Shown in pieces: positions 16,834-24,705 of a stretch of DNA of 64,000 bases. This stretch comes from Parabacteroides faecis (lineage in GTDB: Bacteria > Bacteroidota > Bacteroidia > Bacteroidales > Tannerellaceae): contig NZ_BMPB01000017.1 in the NCBI RefSeq assembly GCF_014647375.1, positions 140,251-204,250 on the forward strand, in the 5' to 3' direction. The notes beneath the pieces were generated by a model, which was not told the origin of the DNA, did no database searches, and was given only the letters and a program-made list of their open reading frames with translations. The position numbers and the translations under genes were made by a program. The stretch's first letter is position 1, and each line of letters opens with the position of its first letter.

Positions 16834-16921
16834 CATATATGTTTTGTCTGCAAAGCATATATGTTTTGAAGTCAAAAGTCCCTGGTTTTGTATTCAAAAG
16901 ACCCTGGTTTTCCGAAAAAGG
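16834..16921. repeat. Intergenic array B: four 22-bp units
   Basis: Four consecutive 22-bp units start at 16834, 16856, 16878 and 16900. All keep GTTTT at unit position 8 (GTTTTG in the first three), and the middle ones end in CAAAA. Units 1-2 begin CATATAT and units 3-4 begin GNCCCTG. The rest of the 422-bp gap (16740-17161) holds no gene I can support, only the promoter of the next gene. Confidence 0.75.
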
Positions 16922-17136
16922 CGGCTGTATAATTACTTTTCATTCCGAAGCCCCGGATATCAACGCATGAAAATGACTGAAACCTGAAACGTGTATTATT
17001 GTATCTCCCGCCATGATGTTTAATAAAGGTGATAGCAAGCTCTCCGCCGTCTTTGGTTGTGAAAAGGAATAACATTTTAAATTTCATAAGCGGATAATTT
17101 TATACTCAGACAATATGTACTCAGATAATAAAGTAT

Positions 17137-17144
17137 TACATTTG
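17137..17144 (+). promoter_or_regulatory. -7 promoter element for protease-like/TPR gene
   Basis: TACATTTG matches TAnnTTTG, 17 bp before the start codon. Confidence 0.5.
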
Positions 17145-17161
17145 TCGGCATATCTGATAAC

Positions 17162-18904
17162 ATGAGAAAAGAAATGAAACGAATACTATTACTTATTTTG
17201 ATTTGTTGCCACCTATTACCGGCAACTGCGCAGAAAAACGCCGCTCCTAAATGGATGGACAAAAGTAAAAAAGCTGTTGTTTTAATCACTACATACGGGA
17301 AAGACGGAACCAAACTTACCTCGGGAACAGGCATTTTTGTTTCTGAAACAGGGGATGTCCTTACAGCTTACGATCTGTTCAAAGGGGCAGAAAAGGCAAC
17401 GGTGACGGATGTGGAAGGAAAAACATATCCGGTTACAACGATCGTCGGTGCGGATGAATTGTATGATGTTATAAAGGTGAAAGCGGAAACTCCCAAAAAG
17501 GTACAGTTCTTTCCTATCGCTGCCGATCCGCTGGCTGTAGGTGCTGTAGCTTATTTATTACCCTATACAACAGAAAAAAAAGCTGATTTTGAACAGGGAA
17601 CGATTACGGAGGTCAGCAAACTGAAAGATCCGTACAGTTACTACAAATTATCCATTCCGTTGGAAGATGCCCGGGTGAACTCGCCGATATTGAATGCCGA
17701 AGGTGAAGTTTTCGGTTTGGCGCAGGCTGATGCATCCGGTAAGAAAGATGTATCGTATGCCGTTTCGGCATCTTATGTGAATAGTCTGTCTATAGCTCCC
17801 ACCGATTTCCTGAATTCCGTATATAATAGTATAGGGATAAAGAAAGCATGGCCGGCAGACGTAGAGCAGGCCCAGGTCGCTTTGTTCCTGAAAGGAAGTA
17901 CACAGGATGTAAAAACATATCTGGAAACATTGAACGATTTTATCGCGACATTCCCGAGTTCTGTTGACGGCTATCTGAACCGTGCCAATCATTATGCCGG
18001 ACGCCGTGCCGAACTTGCTTCTACTCCTGCAGAGCAGGATAAGTATCTGAAATTGGCGTTGGACGATATTGAAACAGCTTCCAAATACAGCAATAAAAAA
18101 GGAGATGTATATTATAATAAAGCGAAACTGATCTATAGCGTAGCTGCCACCGATACGACTTTGACCGATCCGGCATGGACTGTACAGGCTGCAATGGAAA
18201 CAATTCAGAAAGCTATAAGTGAAGAGGATCTTCCGGTTTATCATCAGTTGGCGGGAGATATTCATTTCTTCCTGAAAGAATTCGACCAGGCTTATAACGA
18301 ATATATGATCGTGAACAATAGTGACCTGGCATCGCCTAGCTCTTTCTATTGGGCTGCTAAGGCTAAGGAAAATACACCCGGATTCAATATCGGAGATGTG
18401 ATCGCCCTGCTGGATAATGCTGTAGAAAAGTGTGGGTTACCGCTTACATCCGATGCCGGTCAGTTTATTCTGGAGCGTGTGGACTGGAAACTCCGTCTGT
18501 CACAGTATGCAGAAGCGGTCGAAGATTATGACTTGTATTATAAAGCAATGAACGGCAGTGTCGGCAGCGATTTTTATTTCTACCGTGAACAGGCTAAATT
18601 CCGTGCCGGCGATATGGATGGTGCTTTGGCTGATATCAAAGAAGCCGTTCGCCTGAGTCCGGATATCCCGGATTACCGTGCGGAAGAAGCATCTGTCTAT
18701 GTTCGTTTGAAAAACTATACGGAAGCATTGGCATGTATTGATGAGGCATTGAAGGTTGCTCCTGATTTTGCAGCTTGTTATCGTCTGAAAGGTATTTGTT
18801 ATGTACGTATGGAAAAGAAAGCAGAAGCCTGTGAAGCCTTGAATAAGGCAAAAGAACTGGGTGATCCGTTAGCTGAAAGACTGATAAAGGAACATTGTAA
18901 ATAA
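17162..18904 (+). CDS. Trypsin-fold (HtrA-like) domain fused to TPR repeats, probably non-catalytic
   Basis: A 580-residue exported protein: signal peptide (to about residue 25), an HtrA-like domain at about 35-220, then TPR repeats to the C-terminus (for example GDMDGALADIKEAVRLSPD and NYTEALACIDEALKVAPD). The HtrA pattern SGTGIFVSETGDVLTAYD has Tyr70 where the catalytic His should be. The Ser region is DARVNSPILN (Ser174) instead of GNSGG. It therefore looks like a pseudoprotease that binds rather than cuts. It is followed after 9 bp by a lipoprotein gene, likely in one transcript. Confidence 0.85.
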   Translation: MRKEMKRILLLILICCHLLPATAQKNAAPKWMDKSKKAVVLITTYGKDGTKLTSGTGIFVSETGDVLTAYDLFKGAEKATVTDVEGKTYPVTTIVGADELYDVIKVKAETPKKVQFFPIAADPLAVGAVAYLLPYTTEKKADFEQGTITEVSKLKDPYSYYKLSIPLEDARVNSPILNAEGEVFGLAQADASGKKDVSYAVSASYVNSLSIAPTDFLNSVYNSIGIKKAWPADVEQAQVALFLKGSTQDVKTYLETLNDFIATFPSSVDGYLNRANHYAGRRAELASTPAEQDKYLKLALDDIETASKYSNKKGDVYYNKAKLIYSVAATDTTLTDPAWTVQAAMETIQKAISEEDLPVYHQLAGDIHFFLKEFDQAYNEYMIVNNSDLASPSSFYWAAKAKENTPGFNIGDVIALLDNAVEKCGLPLTSDAGQFILERVDWKLRLSQYAEAVEDYDLYYKAMNGSVGSDFYFYREQAKFRAGDMDGALADIKEAVRLSPDIPDYRAEEASVYVRLKNYTEALACIDEALKVAPDFAACYRLKGICYVRMEKKAEACEALNKAKELGDPLAERLIKEHCK

Positions 18905-18913
18905 GGACCGGAT

Positions 18914-19381
18914 ATGAATAACGTGAAAAGTATTTTCATTATTGCTGCTGTGGGCTTGTGCCTGATCGGTACAAGTGGTTGTAAAGGTAAGTCGGAGCAG
19001 GGGGGAGATCAAACAGTAGAGAAGACAGGAACCCGTGCGAAAGTTAAGGCGACTCTTTTTGATAAATCACTTCCCGAGATCAAGGAATTTGTCAATGGAA
19101 AGTGGGAATTGGTCAGCGGCCAGAACGCCGGTCAGCTTTGCGAGTTTGAAAATACTTTCATTGTATTTGACGGCGATAAATATATCTGGTCGGAAGATGG
19201 AAAAGACGAACCCGGCGATCTGAACTGGCGGAAAGCCGATACGGGGGTAGGATACGAAGCCTATCTGATGGATGTCTTTTATGCAACCAATCCGGCTTAT
19301 CCGTTGTCGATAAACGGCGATACCTTGTTTATCCAGGATTGTACGGAGACTGGGTATAAATATACGTTGGTACGACGCTAG
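18914..19381 (+). CDS. Hypothetical lipoprotein
   Basis: A 155-residue protein with signal and lipobox (IGTSGC, Cys23) followed by a Gly/Glu-rich linker and a small beta-rich domain (VNGKWELVSG, YIWSEDGKDEPGDLNW, DTLFIQDCTETGYKYTLV). The pattern suggests a lipocalin-like or 'lipocalin_5-like' barrel, but I do not assign a family. It is 9 bp downstream of the HtrA-like/TPR gene and probably works with it in the periplasm. Confidence 0.75.
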   Translation: MNNVKSIFIIAAVGLCLIGTSGCKGKSEQGGDQTVEKTGTRAKVKATLFDKSLPEIKEFVNGKWELVSGQNAGQLCEFENTFIVFDGDKYIWSEDGKDEPGDLNWRKADTGVGYEAYLMDVFYATNPAYPLSINGDTLFIQDCTETGYKYTLVRR

Positions 19382-19438
19382 TGAAGATTTTATTATAACA
19401 AGTGCTTTCGGTTTTAACAGGCAGTATCGGCAATCATA

Positions 19439-19600
19439 AGAGAACGCTTTGCGTTCTCTGAAAGGCCTCAGCTGGTGAGCGTAAAGCGCAGCATCCGTAG
19501 AGAGCGTCCGGAGCATCCGTTGTTTGAGCGCAGCGAGTTTCGGAGGCGACAGCGAACGCAGGATGCGGAGTAGCGAGGCAGGTGCAGCCTTGAACTTTTG
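19439..19600. repeat. GC-rich intergenic block with hairpin, possible dispersed repeat
   Basis: It begins with the perfect hairpin AGAGAACGC-TTT-GCGTTCTCT (19439-19459) and continues with a GC-rich stretch repeating GCGCAGC, GCATCCG and GAGCG words up to GGCAGGTGCAG. Its composition differs from both flanking genes and no protein frame fits, so it may be a dispersed non-coding repeat. A genome search for other copies would settle this. Confidence 0.4.
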
Positions 19601-19628
19601 GTTACTTTTCTTTCAAGAGAAAAGTAAC
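19601..19628 (-). terminator. Hairpin at the 3' end of the DUF763 gene
   Basis: GTTACTTTTCT and AGAAAAGTAAC form a perfect 11-bp stem around a 6-nt loop, 2 bp after the DUF763 stop. The U-tract is weak. Confidence 0.5.
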
Positions 19629-19629
19629 T

Positions 19630-20856
19630 TTAATCCCACAGACTTAATTGTATTCCACCTTCTCCTTTGTCCTCTTTTTTCTTTACGGGCTTTTTGGCAT
19701 TTCCGAAAACAGTTTTTCCTTTGTATTTGTAAGAATTATCCCGTTCGTATTGTACCCAATCATCGAAATAGTTGTTGGGCGTATAGCCTTTTTCCATCTC
19801 CTGTGATATTTTGGAAAGGTTCTTTAGTGCATCGGACTTGTCTTTCTCTCCGAGATGTGCCTTATGGATTGCATTGTTAAACACTTCAATAGTCTCGTCA
19901 TAAACACTTGTCGGAACCGGGAACGGATGCCCGTCTTTTCCCCCGTGGGCAAAAGAGAAACGTGCCGGATCGGAGAACCGGGAAGGCGTCCCATGTATCA
20001 CTTCGCTGACTAAAGTGAGTGATTGTAATGTTCTTGGTCCCACTCCCTCCAACAAAAGAAGCGATTCCATATCGGATATATTTGTTTCATGAGCCAGAAT
20101 CAGAGCGGCTCCCAGCCGTTTAAGATTTACATCTTCAGCTTTTACTTCATGGTGATTGGGAAGGATAATGGAAACTTCGCGCATCAGCTTGTCGGGGGAT
20201 TCTTTTGTCAGTTCGACAATACCTTCTTTTGTCGGTGCAGCCAGTTTATCCGTCAGATTGAGAATCAATCCCTGGTTCCTTCCGCAAACAGAAGTATGCG
20301 GCTCTTCCATAAAAGAACGGAGTGAAGACGAAAGCCAGTGATAACGCCGTGCCATGCGTTCATTCGGGTTCATCCCCTGTTGGATGACAGACCAGTCGCC
20401 CTCTTTGGTAACGATAAATGTATGCAGATAAAGCTGAAAACCATCCTGTACAGCTGTGTTATCGACCTTAGCTGCCAGCTTGCTGTGTCTTACCAATTCA
20501 TTCCCGTTTAATCCGGTTTTGTTGGCTACCTCCAGCAATTGATTAGGTGTTTCTCTCGAAAACTTACCTCTTCCTCCGCAAATATAAACACCAAGTTCTT
20601 CTGAACGGTAATTGATCGCTTTTCTCAGGGCATTCATAACAGACGTTGTAATACCAGACGAATGCCAGTCCATTCCCAGCACGCAGCCTAACGACTGAAA
20701 CCAGAACGGATCACTCAGGCGTTGCAGCAAAGCCGGACGTCCGTATTCGATGATGATGGCTTCTGCAATAGCTCCGCCAAGCAGGCTCATTCGTTCGGCC
20801 AACCAGGGTGGAACGGTTCCGTAATGTAATGGTAAATCTGCTGTACCTCTTTTCAT
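19630..20856 (-). CDS. DUF763 domain protein
   Basis: A 408-residue soluble protein starting MKRGTADLPLHYGTVPPWL, the recognisable N-terminus of DUF763, with LLLEGVGPRTLQSL, which resembles a helix-hairpin-helix, near residue 270 and conserved SFAHGGKDGHPFPVP near 315. DUF763 proteins occur in archaea and scattered bacteria. The hairpin-like segment suggests nucleic-acid contact, but the function is unknown. The C-terminal tail is Lys-rich. It stands alone, with a hairpin just after its stop. Confidence 0.9.
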   Translation of the reverse strand: MKRGTADLPLHYGTVPPWLAERMSLLGGAIAEAIIIEYGRPALLQRLSDPFWFQSLGCVLGMDWHSSGITTSVMNALRKAINYRSEELGVYICGGRGKFSRETPNQLLEVANKTGLNGNELVRHSKLAAKVDNTAVQDGFQLYLHTFIVTKEGDWSVIQQGMNPNERMARRYHWLSSSLRSFMEEPHTSVCGRNQGLILNLTDKLAAPTKEGIVELTKESPDKLMREVSIILPNHHEVKAEDVNLKRLGAALILAHETNISDMESLLLLEGVGPRTLQSLTLVSEVIHGTPSRFSDPARFSFAHGGKDGHPFPVPTSVYDETIEVFNNAIHKAHLGEKDKSDALKNLSKISQEMEKGYTPNNYFDDWVQYERDNSYKYKGKTVFGNAKKPVKKKEDKGEGGIQLSLWD

Positions 20857-20966
20857 AGATGCGAAGATAGCTAAAAAACAGAATCGGTTCAGTTAATGAA
20901 ATGCTAATATAAACAACAAAAGAAAAGTCTGTGATGTTATTAATTAGAAATCAAATAGTAACAGCT

Positions 20967-21485
20967 ATGTATTTGGAAGTAAATAAGAACGATCACGTTC
21001 AAGGTCCGGTCAATGCACCGATAGAATTAATTGAGTATGCTGATTATCAGTGTCCTTATTGTAGAAAAGCTTATCATATAGTAAAAGATATACAGAAGAA
21101 ACTCGGTGACAAAGTGCAGTTTGTTTTTCGTAACTTCCCGTTGACGGAGTTACATCCGCACGCTTTGCATGCTGCTATTGCAGCAGAGATCGCTGCTTCT
21201 CATGGCAAGTTCTGGGAAATGCACGATCTTCTTTTTGAAAATCAAAATGCGTTGGATGACTATTATCTGCTGGAATATGCTAAGAAGTTAGGAATAAATG
21301 CCGCAGAGTTTGAAACGGATTTCGGCAAAGACCGTTTCTATCAGAAAGTAAAAGATGACTACGATTCCGGATTGGAAAATGATGTACAGGGAACGCCAAC
21401 TTTCTTCGTTAACGGTGAAGTCTTTGACGGGAACTGGACGACTTCCGAATTCATCGAATATCTGGAGTCTTTAATTTCAAAATGA
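20967..21485 (+). CDS. DsbA-family thioredoxin-fold protein, cytosolic
   Basis: A 172-residue thioredoxin-fold protein (Thioredoxin_4/DsbA type) with CPYC at residues 29-32, GKFWEMHDLLF and the cis-Pro motif VQGTPTFFVNG. The start at 20967 gives MYLEVNKNDHV with no signal peptide; upstream starts from 20931 add a poor N-terminus. It would therefore act as a disulfide reductase or isomerase in the cytosol. The stop overlaps the following lipoprotein gene (ATGA), so they are co-translated although the products lie in different compartments. Confidence 0.9.
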   Translation: MYLEVNKNDHVQGPVNAPIELIEYADYQCPYCRKAYHIVKDIQKKLGDKVQFVFRNFPLTELHPHALHAAIAAEIAASHGKFWEMHDLLFENQNALDDYYLLEYAKKLGINAAEFETDFGKDRFYQKVKDDYDSGLENDVQGTPTFFVNGEVFDGNWTTSEFIEYLESLISK

Positions 21486-22120
21486 AAATGAAAAAAATAA
21501 GTTTGATCATACTGACCTCTTTCTTGTTGGTAGCTTGCGGAGCATATAAATATCTGGATCTGGGTATGTTGACCACGGGTATGACTGTTGCCGAGGTGGA
21601 GAACATGATGGGACCTCCTAACCGGGTATTGGCTGTAAACAAGAAAGATGGTTATGTGCAGGAAGTTTTGGAATATCGGACAGCCCGTGATGAAGTGTAT
21701 GCGTTGGAGTTCTGGGATAATTATCTGACAGGATATGAATATTTGTATGACGATGTGACCTATATTCCACCGGTAGCTCCTCCGATGATATTCCCGGATT
21801 ATGGTCGTCCTATTTATATTTACCCTCCGGACCATCATCATTCGAATCGTCCGAACAAGCCTAACCGTCCCGGCTCGAATCGCCCGGAGTCCAATCGACC
21901 AAGTCGTCCGGAGTCAAACAGACCCGGCTCGAATCGTCCCGAATCGAATAGGCCAAGCCGTCCGGAAACCAATCGTCCGCAGACAAAACCTTCAGAAGTT
22001 ACCCGTCCGTCGAATAGCGGAACAAGTAACCGTACGGAACAGTATAGAAATCCAACGAATAGTGAGTCAAAAACGAATGACAGATCAAATACAAACGGAA
22101 GGAATGGGGGACGAAGATAG
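21482..22120 (+). CDS. Lipoprotein with BamE-like domain and Arg/Pro/Asn/Ser repeat tail
   Basis: Of 212 residues, about the first 115 form a lipoprotein signal (LLVACG, Cys14 counting from the second Met) and a BamE/SmpA-like domain (TTGMTVAEVENMMGPPNRV). The rest is low complexity: an 18-residue block beginning RPGSNRPESNRPSRPE occurs twice in tandem, then a Ser/Thr/Asn/Arg-rich end. The tail is strongly basic and likely disordered, perhaps binding peptidoglycan or surface polysaccharide; that is inference. The gene overlaps the DsbA-like gene by 4 bp. Confidence 0.8.
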   Translation: MKMKKISLIILTSFLLVACGAYKYLDLGMLTTGMTVAEVENMMGPPNRVLAVNKKDGYVQEVLEYRTARDEVYALEFWDNYLTGYEYLYDDVTYIPPVAPPMIFPDYGRPIYIYPPDHHHSNRPNKPNRPGSNRPESNRPSRPESNRPGSNRPESNRPSRPETNRPQTKPSEVTRPSNSGTSNRTEQYRNPTNSESKTNDRSNTNGRNGGRR

Positions 22121-22180
22121 TAAGTCTTTATTCCACATTTTCTTTTCTATTGAATGGCGTGTAACTGAGATATGGTATAT

Positions 22181-22216
22181 AAAAAAGCCCCTGCAATCTT
22201 ATGCTGCAAGGGCTTT
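22181..22216 (-). terminator. Terminator of GGGtGRT operon
   Basis: On the minus strand AAAGCCCTTGCAGC pairs with GCAGGGGCTTT and is followed by TTTTTT. It lies between converging genes, 20 bp after the GGGtGRT stop. Confidence 0.85.
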
Positions 22217-22235
22217 ACTATATCAGTAAGTTTAA

Positions 22236-23237
22236 TTACTTCTTCATAGCTTCCTCGATAGCAACAGCTACAGCAACAGTAGCACCTACCATCGGGTTGT
22301 TACCCATACCCAGGAATCCCATCATTTCTACGTGAGCAGGAACGGATGAAGAACCAGCGAACTGAGCGTCACCGTGCATACGGCCCATCGTGTCTGTCAT
22401 GCCGTAAGAAGCAGGACCGGCAGCCATATTATCCGGGTGCAGAGTACGGCCTGTACCACCACCTGAAGCAACAGAGAAATAGTTGTGACCGTTTTCCATA
22501 CATTCTTTCTTGTATGTACCGGCTACCGGGTGCTGGAAACGAGTCGGGTTAGTTGAGTTACCTGTGATAGATACGTCAACACCTTCAGCACGCATTACAG
22601 CAACACCTTCACGAACATCGTCGCAACCATAGCATTTTACTTTTGCACGAAGACCTGTAGAATACGGATATTCTTTGATCACGTTCAAAGCACCTGTTGC
22701 ATAGTCGAACTGAGTCTGAACATAAGTAAAGCCATTGATACGTGAAATGATCATAGCTGCATCTTTACCCAGACCGTTCAGGATAACGCGCAACGGTTCT
22801 TTACGAACTTTGTTTGCCATTTCTGCGATCTTGATAGCACCTTCAGCAGCAGCGAAAGATTCGTGACCGGCTAAGAATGCGAAACATTTTGTTTCTTCAC
22901 GAAGCAGACGTGCACCCAGGTTACCGTGGCCGATACCAACCTTACGGTCGTCAGCAACAGAACCAGCGATACAGAATGCCTGCAGACCGATACCGATAGC
23001 TTCGGCAGCGTCAGCAGCGCTTGTGCAACCTTTCTTGATAGCGATAGCAGCACCTACAACGTAAGCCCAGCATGCATTTTCGAAACAAATAGGTTGAGTT
23101 TCCTTACACATTGTATAAGGATCGATACCTTTAGCGTCGCAGATAGCTTTTGCATCTTCGATACCGTTGATACCATATTCTTTTAAAACCGCGTTGATGT
23201 GATCAATACGACGGTCGTAACTTTCAAATAAAGCCAT
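22236..23237 (-). CDS. GGGtGRT protein
   Basis: A 333-residue protein with the eponymous SVASGGGTGRTLHPDN motif near 245, CYGCDDVREG near 205 and a Gly-rich C-terminus (GFLGMGNNPMVGATVAV). The family is named for its motif and is normally encoded next to an iron-sulfur scaffold-like gene, as here; the biochemical role is unknown. It is last in a three-gene operon after the scaffold-like gene and a small membrane protein. Confidence 0.93.
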   Translation of the reverse strand: MALFESYDRRIDHINAVLKEYGINGIEDAKAICDAKGIDPYTMCKETQPICFENACWAYVVGAAIAIKKGCTSAADAAEAIGIGLQAFCIAGSVADDRKVGIGHGNLGARLLREETKCFAFLAGHESFAAAEGAIKIAEMANKVRKEPLRVILNGLGKDAAMIISRINGFTYVQTQFDYATGALNVIKEYPYSTGLRAKVKCYGCDDVREGVAVMRAEGVDVSITGNSTNPTRFQHPVAGTYKKECMENGHNYFSVASGGGTGRTLHPDNMAAGPASYGMTDTMGRMHGDAQFAGSSSVPAHVEMMGFLGMGNNPMVGATVAVAVAIEEAMKK

Positions 23238-23244
23238 ATTATTT

Positions 23245-23436
23245 TTACTTTTTTAAATTCTTATTTACCAGGAATAAAGATATTAGAAAGTTGAAAACAA
23301 GTACACCGCCGCAACAGGCCATATAGAATGCCATCCAGGGACGGTCCGGCTTCATAACGAAGTAGGTGATTACCGTCGCGATAACAGTTATGATTATTAG
23401 CCCGGTCAGGACGCGTGTCAGTGTTTTCTTATTCAT
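23245..23436 (-). CDS. Small two-helix membrane protein in GGGtGRT operon
   Basis: 63 residues with two hydrophobic helices (VLTGLIIITVIATVITYFV and FYMACCGGVLVFNFLISLF) and a Lys-rich end. Its start overlaps the end of the scaffold-like gene by 8 bp, and its stop lies 7 bp before the GGGtGRT gene, which supports it being real. No family recognised. Confidence 0.75.
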   Translation of the reverse strand: MNKKTLTRVLTGLIIITVIATVITYFVMKPDRPWMAFYMACCGGVLVFNFLISLFLVNKNLKK

Positions 23437-24121
23437 TACGAGGGTCGATATATTTTACAGCTTCTTTGAAACGACCGTAAGAACTTTTCGCTTTTTCCAG
23501 TGCTTCGTTAGCATCGATGCCTTTCTTTACCATATCCATGAATTTACCCAGGTGGATGAATTCATATCCGATCACCTGATCGTCAGCATCCAATGCCATA
23601 CGAGTACAGTAACCTTCTGCCATTTCCAGGTAACGAACACCTTTAGCCAAAGTACCGAACATAGTACCAACCTGGCTACGCAGACCTTTACCTAAGTCTT
23701 CCAGACCGGCTCCGATAGGCAGACCACCTTCAGAGAAAGCAGACTGAGTACGTCCGTAAACGATCTGCAGGAATAATTCGCGCATAGCTGTATTGATAGC
23801 GTCGCAAACAAGGTCAGTGTTCAATGCTTCCAGAAGTGTTTTGCCCGGAAGGATTTCTGATGCCATCGCAGCAGAGTGAGTCATACCAGAGCAACCGATA
23901 GTTTCAACCAGAGCTTCCTGAATGATTCCTTCCTTAACGTTCAGTGTCAGTTTACATGCACCTTGCTGAGGAGCACACCAACCCACACCATGAGTCAAAC
24001 CTGAGATGTCAGTGATCTGAGTAGATCTAACCCATTTTCCTTCTTCAGGAATCGGAGCACAAGGATGGTTGGCTCCCTTCTTTACAACACACATGTGTTG
24101 AACTTCATGTGAATAAATCAT
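23429..24121 (-). CDS. Iron-sulfur cluster assembly scaffold-like (NifU/IscU-like) protein
   Basis: A 230-residue protein with an IscU-like core: GWCAPQQGACKLTL, VETIGCSGMTHSAAMAS and DLVCDAIN provide Cys residues placed as in scaffold proteins. It is the first gene of the operon with a membrane peptide and the GGGtGRT protein. The pairing is widespread in Bacteroidota and Clostridia, so the two likely work on the same iron-sulfur or selenium/sulfur-related process; that is inference. Confidence 0.85.
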   Translation of the reverse strand: MIYSHEVQHMCVVKKGANHPCAPIPEEGKWVRSTQITDISGLTHGVGWCAPQQGACKLTLNVKEGIIQEALVETIGCSGMTHSAAMASEILPGKTLLEALNTDLVCDAINTAMRELFLQIVYGRTQSAFSEGGLPIGAGLEDLGKGLRSQVGTMFGTLAKGVRYLEMAEGYCTRMALDADDQVIGYEFIHLGKFMDMVKKGIDANEALEKAKSSYGRFKEAVKYIDPRNE

Positions 24122-24200
24122 AATCGCTAATTTATTATATTAAAGTGATAATAAAACTTTATGCTAATTTTTATGTAATATCGCTTTCTAAAAGACCGCA

Positions 24201-24208
24201 CAAAGATA
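24201..24208 (-). promoter_or_regulatory. -7 promoter element of GGGtGRT operon
   Basis: Minus-strand TATCTTTG, with CTTG 19 bp further upstream (24228-24231) as a weak -33 element, 80 bp before the start codon. Confidence 0.6.
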
Positions 24209-24244
24209 AAATTTTTAATTCAGCCATGCAAGACGGAAAGTTCG

Positions 24245-24691
24245 TTATTTATCGATAGGCTGAATATTAAGTTCGGTACCGTTAAGCAGTATCCGGTAAG
24301 TGATGGGGCCTATCTTTTTCATCATAAGCGCTACACCGCAGTATTTTTCCTGTGAGAGACGGATCGCTTTTTCTATCCGGGCACTGTCTTCTGTGTTTCC
24401 TGTAACATGGTAAGTAACATCGAAAGCAGTATAAAGCATCGGGATCGTATCGGATGTCTCTGCTTTGACATCGATCGACAGTTTGTCGAAGCGAACTCTC
24501 ATTTTCTTGAAAAGAGAGATCACGTCGACACCGCTGCAACCGGCCATAGCAACGAGCATCAACGCTTTCGGGCGGACACCCGAACCGGTGCCGCCGTCTT
24601 CTTTGCTGGTGTCGATCGTTACCGTATGGCCATCCATCTGGGTTTCAAAGGTAGAATCCTTTTTCCAGTCGAGAGTGATTTGGGCAGACAT
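24245..24691 (-). CDS. OsmC-family protein
   Basis: A 148-residue OsmC/Ohr-fold peroxidase-like protein with the two family cysteines, in VAMAGCSGVDV (near 52) and EKYCGVALMMKK (near 117). Such proteins reduce organic hydroperoxides or act in thiol stress. It follows the TlpA-like gene after 14 bp on the same strand, so both probably respond to oxidative or thiol conditions from one transcript. Confidence 0.92.
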   Translation of the reverse strand: MSAQITLDWKKDSTFETQMDGHTVTIDTSKEDGGTGSGVRPKALMLVAMAGCSGVDVISLFKKMRVRFDKLSIDVKAETSDTIPMLYTAFDVTYHVTGNTEDSARIEKAIRLSQEKYCGVALMMKKIGPITYRILLNGTELNIQPIDK

Positions 24692-24705
24692 ATCGTAACT
24701 TTTTA

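Noticed and set aside
16872-17087. Minus-strand 71-codon frame upstream of the HtrA-like/TPR gene
   Set aside because: It crosses array B, has no recognised family, and no promoter or close partner gene; I could not support it as a gene.
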